Assembly: GCF_029717145.1 (NCBI RefSeq)
Contig: NZ_CP099222.1
Coordinates: forward strand, 1,178,001 to 1,242,000
Direction of reading: 5' to 3'
DNA from: Citrobacter freundii
GTDB taxonomy: Bacteria > Pseudomonadota > Gammaproteobacteria > Enterobacterales > Enterobacteriaceae
Length of the DNA: 64,000 nucleotides
In this document: in pieces, positions 10,217 to 23,689 of the stretch
Numbering within the stretch: the stretch's first letter is position 1
Layout of the letters: every line of letters begins with the position of its first letter
Notes under the pieces: generated by a model
Database searches by the model: none
The model's input: the letters and a program-made list of their open reading frames with translations, nothing else
Told to the model about the DNA's origin: nothing
Translations under genes and position numbers: made by a program

Positions 10217-11197
10217 ATGGCACAACGAGTAGAACTCACCGCAACAGTCTCCGATAATCAGCTCGGTCAACGCTTAGATCAGGCTTTGGCCGAATTGTTC
10301 CCTGATTATTCGCGTTCTCGCATAAAAGAATGGATCCTCGATCAGCGCGTGCTGGTAAACGGGAATCTTTGCGATAAACCGAAAGAAAAAGTTTTGGGTG
10401 GAGAACGTGTCTCCATCAATGCTGAAATTGACGAAGAAATTCGTTTTGAAGCGCAAGATATCCCGCTAGATATCGTCTATGAAGATGACGATATTCTGGT
10501 CATCAACAAACCACGTGATTTCGTGGTACATCCGGGTGCCGGTAATCCTGATGGCACGGTATTGAATGCGTTACTGCATTACTACCCGCCGATTGCGGAT
10601 GTTCCTCGTGCAGGTATCGTGCACCGTCTGGATAAAGACACCACCGGATTAATGGTGGTAGCAAAAACGGTTCCGGCGCAAACGCGTTTGGTCGAGTCGC
10701 TACAGCTGCGTGAAATTACGCGTGAGTACGAAGCCGTAGCGATTGGTCATATGACAGCCGGTGGCACTGTAGAAGAGCCTATCAGCCGTCATCCCACCAA
10801 ACGTACGCATATGTCCGTGCATCCTATGGGGAAACCTGCGGTGACGCATTACCGCATTATGGAGCACTTCCGTGTACACACGCGCCTTAGGCTGCGTCTG
10901 GAAACCGGACGTACGCACCAGATCCGCGTGCACATGGCGCATATTACCCATCCGCTGGTGGGCGACCAGGTCTACGGCGGCCGTCCACGTCCACCGAAAG
11001 GCGCGTCGGATGAATTTATTTCTACGCTGCGTAAGTTCGACCGCCAGGCGCTGCATGCCACCATGCTGCGCTTGTATCACCCAATCACAGGTATCGAAAT
11101 GGAATGGCATGCGCCAATTCCGCAAGATATGGTTGATCTGATTGCCGTGATGCGTGCCGATTTCGAAGAGCATAAGGATGATGTGGCCTGGCTATGA
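10217..11197 (+). CDS. rluD: 23S rRNA pseudouridine(1911/1915/1917) synthase
   Basis: 326 residues. An S4 RNA-binding domain (about 18-76) is followed by the RluA-family catalytic domain, with HRLDKDTTG containing catalytic Asp139. It modifies helix 69 of 23S rRNA during late assembly. Its stop overlaps the pgeF start (ATGA at 11194-11197). Confidence 0.97.
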   Translation: MAQRVELTATVSDNQLGQRLDQALAELFPDYSRSRIKEWILDQRVLVNGNLCDKPKEKVLGGERVSINAEIDEEIRFEAQDIPLDIVYEDDDILVINKPRDFVVHPGAGNPDGTVLNALLHYYPPIADVPRAGIVHRLDKDTTGLMVVAKTVPAQTRLVESLQLREITREYEAVAIGHMTAGGTVEEPISRHPTKRTHMSVHPMGKPAVTHYRIMEHFRVHTRLRLRLETGRTHQIRVHMAHITHPLVGDQVYGGRPRPPKGASDEFISTLRKFDRQALHATMLRLYHPITGIEMEWHAPIPQDMVDLIAVMRADFEEHKDDVAWL

Positions 11198-11925
11198 GTA
11201 AGCTAATTGTCCCGCAGTGGCCGCTGCCGCAAGGCGTCGCGGCCTGTAGTTCTACCCGTATTGGTGGCGTCAGTTTGCCGCCGTACGATTCGCTGAATCT
11301 GGGGGCCCATTGCGGCGATAACCTGGAACATGTTGAAGAGAACCGCAAACGACTCTTTGCTGCGGGCAATCTGCCTTCAAAACCGGTCTGGCTCGAACAG
11401 GTGCACGGTAAAGATGTTCTGAAACTTACCGGCGAGCCTTATTCTTCTAAGCGTGCGGATGCGTCCTACAGCAATACGCCGGGCACCGTGTGTGCAGTGA
11501 TGACGGCGGACTGTTTGCCCGTGTTATTTTGTAATCGTGCTGGCACGGAAGTCGCGGCGGCTCATGCGGGCTGGCGCGGGTTATGTGCAGGCGTGCTTGA
11601 AGAGACCGTTGCGTGTTTTGCTGATAAACCCGAAAACATTATTGCCTGGTTAGGCCCGGCAATTGGTCCCCGTGCATTTGAAGTGGGGCCTGAAGTGCGT
11701 GACGCGTTTATGGTCAAAGATCCACAAGCAGACAGCGCATTTGTTCCACGTGGTGAAAAGTACCTGGCAGATATTTATCAGCTTGCTCGCCAGCGTCTGG
11801 CACATGTTGGGGTTGAGAACCTCTACGGCGGTGACCGCTGTACGTTCAGCGAAAGTGAGACTTTCTTCTCTTATCGTCGCGACAAAACCACCGGTCGTAT
11901 GGCAAGTTTTATTTGGCTGATATAA
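11194..11925 (+). CDS. pgeF: Peptidoglycan editing factor PgeF (YfiH, multicopper-oxidase-like fold)
   Basis: 243 residues, the E. coli YfiH length. The YfiH/DUF152 motifs are present: TADCLPVLF near residue 105 and HAGWRGL near 124, which supply the Cys and His metal ligands. E. coli PgeF removes wrongly incorporated serine from cell-wall precursors; homologues act as purine nucleosidases. It is translated after rluD by 4-bp overlap. The convergence with clpB's regulatory region follows at about 60 bp. Confidence 0.93.
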   Translation: MSKLIVPQWPLPQGVAACSSTRIGGVSLPPYDSLNLGAHCGDNLEHVEENRKRLFAAGNLPSKPVWLEQVHGKDVLKLTGEPYSSKRADASYSNTPGTVCAVMTADCLPVLFCNRAGTEVAAAHAGWRGLCAGVLEETVACFADKPENIIAWLGPAIGPRAFEVGPEVRDAFMVKDPQADSAFVPRGEKYLADIYQLARQRLAHVGVENLYGGDRCTFSESETFFSYRRDKTTGRMASFIWLI

Positions 11926-11987
11926 CCTAAAGAATCAAGACGATCCGGTACGCGTAATTTTCTTTTCACATAATTCAGGTCATTCAC

Positions 11988-12015
11988 CTTGAATAATTGA
12001 GGGATGACCTCATTT
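11988..12015 (+). promoter_or_regulatory. Sigma-32 (heat-shock) promoter of clpB
   Basis: CTTGAA (11988-11993), 14-bp spacer, CCTCATTT (12008-12015). This is one base from the sigma-32 -10 consensus CCCCATTT and in the right place, 40 bp before clpB. Confidence 0.85.
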
Positions 12016-12054
12016 AATCTCCAGTAGCAATTTTGACCTGTTATGGGAGGAGTT

Positions 12055-14628
12055 ATGCGTCTGGATCGTCTTACTAATAAATTCCAGCTTGCACTCGCCG
12101 ATGCCCAGTCACTCGCACTGGGGCACGACAACCAGTTTATCGAACCACTTCATCTAATGAGCGCCCTGCTTAATCAGGAAGGGGGATCGGTCCGTCCTTT
12201 GTTAACGTCTGCTGGCATTAACGCCGGCCAGTTACGCACAGCCATTGATCAGGCATTGAGCCGCTTGCCGCAGGTAGAAGGCACCGGCGGTGATGTGCAG
12301 CCTTCTCAGGAGCTGGTGCGTGTACTGAATCTTTGCGACAAGCTGGCGCAAAAACGTGGGGACAATTTTATTTCGTCGGAACTGTTCGTTCTGGCGGCGC
12401 TTGAGTCACGCGGTACGCTGACCGATTTATTAAAATCAGCGGGGGCGACGACCGCTAATATCACTCAGGCAATTGAACAGATGCGTGGAGGTGAAAGCGT
12501 GAACGACCAGGGGGCTGAAGACCAACGTCAGGCCTTGAAAAAATACACCGTCGACCTGACCGAACGTGCCGAGCAGGGTAAGCTCGATCCGGTTATCGGT
12601 CGTGATGAAGAAATTCGTCGCACCATTCAGGTGCTGCAACGCCGTACTAAAAACAATCCGGTATTAATTGGTGAGCCTGGTGTCGGTAAAACGGCCATTG
12701 TTGAAGGGCTTGCGCAGCGCATCATTAATGGCGAAGTGCCGGAGGGTTTAAAAGGCCGCCGTGTACTGGCGCTGGATATGGGCGCGCTGGTGGCCGGGGC
12801 GAAATATCGCGGTGAATTTGAAGAACGTTTAAAAGGTGTGCTGAACGATCTGTCGAAACAGGAAGGCAATGTCATTCTGTTTATCGATGAGCTGCATACT
12901 ATGGTTGGCGCAGGTAAAGCCGATGGTGCCATGGATGCCGGGAACATGTTGAAACCGGCACTGGCTCGTGGCGAACTGCACTGTGTAGGGGCTACAACAC
13001 TTGATGAGTACCGCCAGTACATCGAAAAAGATGCGGCACTGGAACGTCGTTTCCAGAAAGTGTTTGTTGCCGAGCCGAGCGTGGAAGACACCATCGCCAT
13101 TTTGCGTGGGTTGAAAGAACGCTATGAGCTGCACCACCACGTGCAGATCACTGACCCGGCAATTGTCGCGGCAGCGACGCTATCTCATCGTTACATTGCT
13201 GACCGTCAGTTACCGGACAAAGCCATCGATCTTATCGATGAAGCGGCGTCCAGCATTCGTATGCAGATTGACTCCAAGCCGGAAGAACTGGACCGACTCG
13301 ATCGCCGAATCATCCAGCTCAAACTGGAACAGCAGGCGTTAATGAAAGAGTCTGACGAGGCGAGTAAAAAGCGCCTCGATATGCTTAATGAAGAGCTGGA
13401 TGACAAAGAGCGTCAGTATTCTGAGCTCGAAGAAGAGTGGAAAGCGGAAAAAGCGTCACTTTCCGGCACGCAGACGATTAAGGCTGAACTGGAGCAGGCG
13501 AAAATCGCTATCGAACAGGCTCGTCGGGTGGGTGATCTGGCGCGGATGTCTGAGCTGCAGTACGGCAAAATTCCTGAGCTGGAAAAACAGCTGGAAGCAG
13601 CCACTCAGTCTGAAGGCAAAACCATGCGCCTGTTGCGTAATAAAGTGACGGATGCGGAAATCGCCGAAGTACTGGCACGTTGGACGGGGATCCCTGTTGC
13701 CCGCATGCTGGAAGGCGAGCGTGAGAAACTGCTGCGTATGGAGCAGGATCTGCATAACCGCGTCATTGGTCAGAACGAAGCGGTGGAAGCGGTATCCAAC
13801 GCGATTCGCCGTAGCCGTGCAGGGTTGTCCGATCCGAATCGTCCGATCGGTTCGTTCTTGTTCCTTGGGCCAACCGGTGTCGGTAAAACCGAACTGTGTA
13901 AAGCGCTGGCTAACTTTATGTTCGACAGCGACGACGCGATGGTTCGTATCGATATGTCTGAGTTTATGGAGAAACACTCTGTCTCTCGTCTGGTCGGTGC
14001 GCCCCCGGGATACGTTGGCTATGAAGAGGGCGGCTACTTGACAGAAGCGGTGCGTCGTCGCCCTTATTCCGTCATCCTGCTGGATGAAGTGGAAAAGGCG
14101 CATCCGGATGTGTTCAACATTCTGTTGCAGGTGCTGGATGACGGTCGACTGACTGACGGGCAGGGGAGAACGGTCGACTTCCGTAATACGGTGGTCATCA
14201 TGACTTCTAACTTGGGGTCCGATCTCATTCAGGAACGTTTTGGCGACCTGGACTACGGACACATGAAAGACATGGTGCTGGGCGTGGTCAGCCAAAACTT
14301 CCGTCCGGAATTCATTAACCGTATAGATGAAGTTGTTGTCTTCCATCCGTTGGGTGAACAACACATTGCGTCTATTGCCCAGATCCAGCTGCAGCGTCTG
14401 TACAAACGTCTGGAAGATCGTGGCTATGAAATCCACATCTCTGACGAGGCGCTTAAACTGCTGAGCGCGAATGGGTACGATCCTGTCTACGGGGCGCGTC
14501 CATTGAAACGTGCTATCCAGCAACAGATCGAAAACCCGCTGGCCCAGCAAATCCTGTCGGGTGAGCTGGTTCCTGGCAAAACGATTCGTCTGGAAGTGAA
14601 TGACGAACGCATTGTGGCAGTGCAGTAA
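12055..14628 (+). CDS. clpB: Protein disaggregase ClpB
   Basis: 857 residues from ATG 12055 (GGGAGGAG just upstream), the E. coli length; a start 12 bases earlier is unlikely. It has an N-terminal Clp repeat domain (1-145) and two AAA+ modules with Walker A GEPGVGKT (about 206-213) and GPTGVGKT (about 605-612). A coiled-coil M domain (about 410-520) separates them. It works with DnaK to resolubilise aggregates after heat. GTG codon 149 has its own ribosome site, giving the short ClpB form. Confidence 0.99.
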   Translation: MRLDRLTNKFQLALADAQSLALGHDNQFIEPLHLMSALLNQEGGSVRPLLTSAGINAGQLRTAIDQALSRLPQVEGTGGDVQPSQELVRVLNLCDKLAQKRGDNFISSELFVLAALESRGTLTDLLKSAGATTANITQAIEQMRGGESVNDQGAEDQRQALKKYTVDLTERAEQGKLDPVIGRDEEIRRTIQVLQRRTKNNPVLIGEPGVGKTAIVEGLAQRIINGEVPEGLKGRRVLALDMGALVAGAKYRGEFEERLKGVLNDLSKQEGNVILFIDELHTMVGAGKADGAMDAGNMLKPALARGELHCVGATTLDEYRQYIEKDAALERRFQKVFVAEPSVEDTIAILRGLKERYELHHHVQITDPAIVAAATLSHRYIADRQLPDKAIDLIDEAASSIRMQIDSKPEELDRLDRRIIQLKLEQQALMKESDEASKKRLDMLNEELDDKERQYSELEEEWKAEKASLSGTQTIKAELEQAKIAIEQARRVGDLARMSELQYGKIPELEKQLEAATQSEGKTMRLLRNKVTDAEIAEVLARWTGIPVARMLEGEREKLLRMEQDLHNRVIGQNEAVEAVSNAIRRSRAGLSDPNRPIGSFLFLGPTGVGKTELCKALANFMFDSDDAMVRIDMSEFMEKHSVSRLVGAPPGYVGYEEGGYLTEAVRRRPYSVILLDEVEKAHPDVFNILLQVLDDGRLTDGQGRTVDFRNTVVIMTSNLGSDLIQERFGDLDYGHMKDMVLGVVSQNFRPEFINRIDEVVVFHPLGEQHIASIAQIQLQRLYKRLEDRGYEIHISDEALKLLSANGYDPVYGARPLKRAIQQQIENPLAQQILSGELVPGKTIRLEVNDERIVAVQ
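12487..12501 (+). promoter_or_regulatory. Internal ribosome site and GTG start for short ClpB
   Basis: GGAGGT (12487-12492) precedes GTG 12499-12501, codon 149 of clpB (VNDQGAEDQ). E. coli uses this GTG to make ClpB lacking the N-terminal domain; the signal is conserved here. Confidence 0.8.
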
Positions 14629-14641
14629 GTCACAAAATACT

Positions 14642-14672
14642 AAAAACGGGCCCTGCGGGGCTCGTTTTTGTT
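14642..14672 (+). terminator. Terminator of clpB
   Basis: AAAAACGGGCCC, a TGCG loop, then GGGCTCGTTTTT: a strong hairpin with T-run 13 bp after the clpB stop. Confidence 0.9.
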
Positions 14673-14752
14673 TAAAAACCAGGCGAAAATAACTTTTCAT
14701 TACTAGTTTTGATGGAAAAGTAATCGGTTGATAAGTTTTTTGTATTTTCCCC

Positions 14753-14790
14753 TTGTCAGCCTGAAATAACTCCCTATAATGCGCCTCCAC
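14753..14790 (+). promoter_or_regulatory. rRNA operon promoter P1
   Basis: TTGTCA (14753-14758), 16-bp spacer, TATAAT (14775-14780), followed by the GC-rich discriminator GCGCCTCCAC typical of stringently controlled rrn P1. An A/T-rich stretch upstream (about 14690-14750) fits UP-element and Fis sites. The rest of 14673-15077 is leader sequence. Confidence 0.92.
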
Positions 14791-14870
14791 TGACACGGAA
14801 CAACGGATTACAAGCCGCCGGGTCAGCGGGGTTCCATTGAGAATCCCGCGGAGAAAAGCAAAATAAAAGC

Positions 14871-14898
14871 TTGACTTCGTAGCGGGATGGCGCAATAT
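14871..14898 (+). promoter_or_regulatory. rRNA operon promoter P2
   Basis: TTGACT (14871-14876) and CAATAT (14893-14898) with a 16-bp spacer, 96 bp downstream of P1 -10, as in E. coli rrn operons. The -10 is weaker than the TATTAT I recall for E. coli P2. Confidence 0.75.
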
Positions 14899-14935
14899 AC
14901 ACACCCCGCGCCGCTGAGAAAAAGCGAAGCGGCAC

Positions 14936-14947
14936 TGCTCTTTAACA
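14936..14947 (+). promoter_or_regulatory. Leader boxA antitermination site
   Basis: TGCTCTTTAACA is the rrn leader boxA, bound by NusB/S10 to keep RNA polymerase resistant to Rho. Confidence 0.9.
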
Positions 14948-15077
14948 ATTTATCAGACAATCTGTGTGGGCACTCGAAGATACGGATTCTTAACGTCGCA
15001 AGACGAAAAATGAATACCAAGTCTCTGAGTGAACATACGTAATTCATTACGAAGTTTAATTCACGAGCATCAAACTT

Positions 15078-16619
<1,542 letters not shown>

Positions 16620-16707
16620 CCTTAAAGAAACGTTCTTTGTAGTGCTCACACAGATTGTCTGATGAAAAGTAAAGAAGCAAGACGGCTGCGAAGTCGTGAC
16701 ACTCCGT

Positions 16708-16782
16708 GTCCCCTTCGTCTAGCGGTTAGGACTCCGCCCTTTCACGGCGGCAACAGGGGTTCGAATCCCCTAGGGGACGCCA
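16708..16782 (+). tRNA. tRNA-Glu (anticodon TTC)
   Basis: Complete cloverleaf: acceptor GTCCCC/GGGGAC, D arm, anticodon loop CTTTCAC with TTC at 16741-16743, T arm GGTTCGAATCC, encoded CCA. It lies in the 16S-23S spacer, as in E. coli rrnG. Confidence 0.98.
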
Positions 16783-16999
16783 CTTGCTGGTCGTGAGTGA
16801 AAGGCACAACCCATCGATATCTCAAAACTAACTCAGTGAGTTACGTTTGAGATATTTGCTCTTTAAAAATCTGGATCAAGCTGAAAATTGAAACGACACA
16901 CTATGTCTGTTCTCCGTAATAAGAACAGATAAGCGGTGTGTTCGAGTCTCTCAAATTTTCGCAACACGATGTGTTTTACGAAACATCTTCGGGTTGTGA
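16783..16999 (+). other. tRNA-23S spacer with boxB/boxA
   Basis: ATCTCAAA/TTTGAGAT (about 16819-16854) encloses a boxB-type hairpin (AACTCAGTGAGTT). It is followed by boxA TGCTCTTTAAAAA (16858-16870). The rest is the 5' half of the 23S processing stem. Confidence 0.8.
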
Positions 17000-19909
<2,910 letters not shown>

Positions 19910-20001
19910 ACAACGCCAAAGATGTTTTGGCGAAAGAAAGACATCAAATTCAGCTTGATACAGATAAAATCAGAACGCAAAAGCGGTCTGATAACAGAAT
20001 T

Positions 20002-20121
20002 TGCCTGGCGGCTGTAGCGCGGTGGTCCCACCTGACCCCATGCCGAACTCAGAAGTGAAACGCCGTAGCGCCGATGGTAGTGTGGGGTCTCCCCATGCGA
20101 GAGTAGGGAACTGCCAGGCAT
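20002..20121 (+). rRNA. 5S ribosomal RNA
   Basis: 120 bases, from TGCCTGGCGGC to GCCAGGCAT, with the usual terminal stem. It follows 23S after 92 bp; no distal tRNA follows. Confidence 0.98.
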
Positions 20122-20132
20122 CAAACAGAAAC

Positions 20133-20166
20133 AAAAGGCTCAGTCGAAAGACTGGGCCTTTTGTTT
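20133..20166 (+). terminator. rRNA operon terminator T1
   Basis: AAAAGGCTCAGT-CGAAAG-ACTGGGCCTTTT, the familiar rrnB-type T1, 12 bp after 5S. Confidence 0.95.
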
Positions 20167-20277
20167 TATCTGTTGTTTGTCGGTGAGTGCTCTCCTGAGT
20201 AGGACAAATCTGCCGGGAGCGGATTTGAACGTTGCGAAGCAACGGCCCGCAGGGTGGCGGGCAGGACGCCCGCCATA

Positions 20278-20296
20278 AACTGCCAGGCATCAAACA
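20278..20296 (+). repeat. Partial copy of the 5S rRNA 3' end
   Basis: AACTGCCAGGCATCAAACA repeats 20109-20127 exactly, 169 bp downstream, between T1 and T2. It is a relic of a duplicated 5S end, also known from E. coli rrnB. Confidence 0.85.
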
Positions 20297-20303
20297 AGTG
20301 AAG

Positions 20304-20331
20304 AAGCCCATCCTGACGGATGGGCTTTTTT
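20304..20331 (+). terminator. rRNA operon terminator T2
   Basis: AAGCCCATCC-TGAC-GGATGGGCTT followed by T-run: the second rrn terminator. Confidence 0.95.
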
Positions 20332-20445
20332 GCGTCTGTTGTATGTGAAAGCGGGTGGATAGCTGCGTCAGCGCTTTATCCGTCCTGCAAAAATCCGTCC
20401 TGCCCTCCTCGTAAAAATCCGAAACCTTTCCCTGCTAATTAAAAA

Positions 20446-20461
20446 TGTGATATATATCCCA
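20446..20461. promoter_or_regulatory. Possible CRP site upstream of kgtP
   Basis: TGTGA-TATATA-TCCCA has a perfect left half and three of five bases in the right half of the CRP consensus, about 105 bp before kgtP. The rest of 20332-20557 is A/T-rich; I see no convincing -35/-10 pair. Confidence 0.35.
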
Positions 20462-20557
20462 TAATAAAAAATAACAATTATATAACATCTCATTCACTAA
20501 AAATGCACTAGACATCATTGATAAATTCACAAGATCCTTGGCAGGGGTACAATTCTA

Positions 20558-21856
20558 ATGGCTGATAGCAGTGTAACTGAGAATCGGGTGCTGAAGGACA
20601 GCGACACCCGTCGTCGTATATGGGCAATCGTAGGGGCATCATCAGGGAATCTGGTCGAATGGTTTGACTTCTACATCTACTCTTTCTGTTCCCTCTATTT
20701 TGCCCATATCTTTTTTCCTTCAGGAAACACCACCACACAACTGTTACAGACTGCTGGGGTTTTCGCCGCAGGGTTTCTGATGCGGCCTATTGGCGGATGG
20801 ATTTTTGGCCGGATAGCCGATAAGCACGGACGTAAAAAGTCCATGTTATTGTCAGTATGCATGATGTGTATGGGATCGCTGGTGATCGCCTGTCTGCCGG
20901 GGTATGAAACCATTGGCACTTGGGCACCTGCGCTGCTGCTGCTCGCCAGATTATTTCAGGGGCTGTCTGTTGGCGGAGAATATGGCACCAGTGCGACCTA
21001 CATGAGTGAAGTCGCCGTGGAAGGTAAGAAAGGGTTTTATGCCTCATTCCAATACGTGACCTTGATTGGTGGGCAACTTTTGGCATTGCTGGTTGTGGTG
21101 ATATTACAGCAAACGTTAGAAGACTCAGCGCTCAGAGCATGGGGCTGGCGTATTCCCTTTGCGCTGGGAGCCGTACTGGCGATTGTCGCGCTTTGGTTAC
21201 GTCGTCAGTTAGATGAAACCTCAAAACAGGATGTGCGTGCGCTGAAAGAAGCAGGCTCCCTGAAAGGGCTATGGCGTAACCGCAAGGCCTTCGTGATGGT
21301 GCTCGGATTTACTGCTGCGGGTTCGTTGTGTTTCTATACCTTCACCACCTACATGCAGAAGTACCTGGTGAATACGGCAGGTATGCATGCCAACGTGGCC
21401 AGCGGTATAATGACGGCGGCACTGTGCGTGTTTATGCTGGTACAGCCGCTGTTCGGCGCGTTGTCAGATAAAATTGGCCGCCGTACCTCGATGCTGTGTT
21501 TTGGCGCATTAGCCACGTTGTTTACCGTTCCTATCCTGACGGCGTTGCAGAATGTGACCTCCCCGTATATGGCATTTGGTCTGGTCATGTGTGCCTTGTT
21601 GATCGTCAGTTTCTACACTTCAATCAGTGGCATTCTGAAGGCCGAAATGTTCCCGGCGCAGGTCCGCGCGTTGGGGGTAGGATTGTCTTATGCAGTGGCG
21701 AATGCCTTGTTTGGTGGATCGGCCGAATATGTTGCGCTGTCGCTGAAGTCCGTTGGTATGGAAACCACATTTTTCTGGTACGTCACCGCTCTGGCCGTGG
21801 TTGCATTCTTTGTCTCATTACTGCTGCACCGCAAAGGTAAAGGCCTGCGCCTCTAA
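20558..21856 (+). CDS. kgtP: Alpha-ketoglutarate/H+ symporter KgtP
   Basis: 432 residues, the E. coli length. It is an MFS metabolite:H+ symporter with 12 predicted helices, opening with the [22 protein letters not shown] region. The signature loops [13 protein letters not shown] (helices 2-3) and [11 protein letters not shown] (8-9) are present. It imports 2-oxoglutarate and sits in the inner membrane. Its stop overlaps convergent yfiM by 4 bp. Confidence 0.97.
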   Translation: MADSSVTENRVLKDSDTRRRIWAIVGASSGNLVEWFDFYIYSFCSLYFAHIFFPSGNTTTQLLQTAGVFAAGFLMRPIGGWIFGRIADKHGRKKSMLLSVCMMCMGSLVIACLPGYETIGTWAPALLLLARLFQGLSVGGEYGTSATYMSEVAVEGKKGFYASFQYVTLIGGQLLALLVVVILQQTLEDSALRAWGWRIPFALGAVLAIVALWLRRQLDETSKQDVRALKEAGSLKGLWRNRKAFVMVLGFTAAGSLCFYTFTTYMQKYLVNTAGMHANVASGIMTAALCVFMLVQPLFGALSDKIGRRTSMLCFGALATLFTVPILTALQNVTSPYMAFGLVMCALLIVSFYTSISGILKAEMFPAQVRALGVGLSYAVANALFGGSAEYVALSLKSVGMETTFFWYVTALAVVAFFVSLLLHRKGKGLRL

Positions 21857-22188
21857 TGGTGGGCCATTTGCCAGACGGCATAGCCGGTAGATGCGCCGGC
21901 GACATCCCAGGCAAAATCTTTCCAACTCCAGCCGCTTCCTGTGGGGCGGCTGTCCCAAAGTTCTTTTGATGCGCCAAGGCTAATGGAGAACATGAAACCG
22001 ATGGCAGCGCTGCGATCGGCGCTGTTTCCCTGATGCTGAGCGTACTCGTTACCGGCGGCGGCCAACATGGCTGAGGCAATAAAGTGTTGTGCTTTGTCTT
22101 GCCCACTCCAGTTGTCGTTCGCCATATGGCTACAACCAGAAAGTGTCAGGATACTGGCGAGAATAAACAGGCGCACCGTCGTCTCCAT
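21853..22188 (-). CDS. yfiM: Lipoprotein YfiM (DUF2279)
   Basis: 111 residues with lipoprotein signal LTLSGCSH (Cys19) and the DUF2279 pattern: [33 protein letters not shown]. The function is unknown. Its ATG is just past the pssA terminator, so it likely has its own transcription start within about 30 bp or receives readthrough. Confidence 0.9.
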   Translation of the reverse strand: METTVRLFILASILTLSGCSHMANDNWSGQDKAQHFIASAMLAAAGNEYAQHQGNSADRSAAIGFMFSISLGASKELWDSRPTGSGWSWKDFAWDVAGASTGYAVWQMAHH

Positions 22189-22190
22189 AG

Positions 22191-22215
22191 GAAAAACCCC
22201 GTCAGCGACGGGGTT
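22191..22215 (-). terminator. Terminator of pssA
   Basis: AACCCCGTC-GCT-GACGGGGTT followed by TTT on the minus strand, 5 bp after the pssA stop and directly before yfiM. Confidence 0.85.
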
Positions 22216-22219
22216 CAGG

Positions 22220-23575
22220 TTACAGAATACGGCTGATTAATCTGTCGATTCGGATACGGCGGAGTCGACGGATGAGCTTACGCACTTTAACCGGATAGTC
22301 GGCAATACTCTGCAGGTCGCGATAGTGCTTAACGACGGTAGTATGTGTGCGGATGAGCTCCAGCTCTTTCTCACGCTGAAGAGTCAGTTCCTGCTTAGGA
22401 TCGTGGATCAGAATGGCGTTTTCCAGATCCAGGCGCCAGGCGCGAGGGTTAAGGTTGTTGCCGGTGAGCAGCATCCATTTATCATCCACCCACATGCCTT
22501 TCAGATGATAAGTATTGTCATCATCTTTCCATAAGCGTACGACCAGTTGATCGGTATTAACGTAATACTGTAGTCGGCTCAGGAAGCGGCGAAGGTTTAT
22601 TTCATACAGATAGGGCAGCGCGCCGATAATCTTAAACGGCTCATCTTCCGGGATGAAAAAGTCGTTAGCGGTCTTATCGCCCACGATAATTTCAACCTTT
22701 TTCCCTTCACGCAGAAGCTGGATAATATTGCGCACCAGTATCGCTGGCAGGTTGAAATAAGGGGTACAGATTGTGAGTTTCTGCTCTGCGCAGGGCATCA
22801 GATGGAAAATGGTCTTATTCAGCAGACTGGATTTTCCGAGCCCAACCAGAGGCGTCACCGACAGCTGTTCATTATCCGCATTACCCTGGAAATGGAATGA
22901 CGCATCACGTAATTCCTGACGATACAGGCGGATGTCGTTTTTAATTTCCGGGCTTTTAGGGCGATTGATATCATCAAGACGATTCACGCCGCGACCATTC
23001 ATCAGGTTCTGCGTGACCCAGTCGAACATGATGTCAGCCATTTGCGCATTGCGAATCAACTGGTAGCGATCGTAGCGATATTTATCATGCTGATGTAGGT
23101 AAACGTCGTTCAGGCTGGCGCCGCTATACAGAACGCTATCATCGATGATAAAGCCTTTGAAATGCAGGACGCCAAGCGCTTCACGGGTGTTGATCGGTAC
23201 GCCGTAGACCGGAATATCGATCCCTGGATTTTCTTGCGCCATTCGGCAGTACCAGTCAGCGTTGGTATTAGACGCTGCTGCGCCAATGCGTCCGCGCTGG
23301 GCACGATGCCAGTCGACAAGCACCCGGATATCAAGCTCAGGACGCTGCCGCTTAGCCGCATAAAGCGCGTCGAGGATGCCTTTGCCACCGTCGTCCTGTT
23401 CCAGATACAGGGCGATGATGCAAATACGTCGCGTCGCGCTGGCTATTTTCTCCAGCAGAGTCTCCCTGAAATTAGCGGGAGCATAAAAGAAATCTACATC
23501 ATCAACTGATTGAGAAATCTTCGGTAGTTGGGCAAGGTGTTGTTGATGTTTATTACGCTTAAATTTTGACAACAT
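22220..23575 (-). CDS. pssA: CDP-diacylglycerol-serine O-phosphatidyltransferase
   Basis: 451 residues from ATG 23573-23575 (a GTG lies one codon upstream). It makes phosphatidylserine from CDP-diacylglycerol and serine, the committed step to phosphatidylethanolamine. It is a phospholipase D superfamily enzyme with two HKD motifs: HFKGFIIDD near residue 138 and HLKGMWVDD near 357. The basic C-terminus ([16 protein letters not shown]) fits its peripheral membrane and ribosome association. Confidence 0.98.
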   Translation of the reverse strand: MLSKFKRNKHQQHLAQLPKISQSVDDVDFFYAPANFRETLLEKIASATRRICIIALYLEQDDGGKGILDALYAAKRQRPELDIRVLVDWHRAQRGRIGAAASNTNADWYCRMAQENPGIDIPVYGVPINTREALGVLHFKGFIIDDSVLYSGASLNDVYLHQHDKYRYDRYQLIRNAQMADIMFDWVTQNLMNGRGVNRLDDINRPKSPEIKNDIRLYRQELRDASFHFQGNADNEQLSVTPLVGLGKSSLLNKTIFHLMPCAEQKLTICTPYFNLPAILVRNIIQLLREGKKVEIIVGDKTANDFFIPEDEPFKIIGALPYLYEINLRRFLSRLQYYVNTDQLVVRLWKDDDNTYHLKGMWVDDKWMLLTGNNLNPRAWRLDLENAILIHDPKQELTLQREKELELIRTHTTVVKHYRDLQSIADYPVKVRKLIRRLRRIRIDRLISRIL

Positions 23576-23689
23576 CACAGTGCATTTCTTCTCTGTTCAT
23601 TGAAGGGTCCTCTGTGCTATGCAGACGACATAAGCGAGCAATGATAACACCAGTACCCGTTAAAGTGGTCAACATTTCCAGTACCTTAC

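Noticed and set aside
13456-14904. 482-codon open frame antisense to clpB
   Set aside because: It is a mirror of clpB's codon usage, has no ribosome site and resembles no family; ClpB on the other strand is certain.
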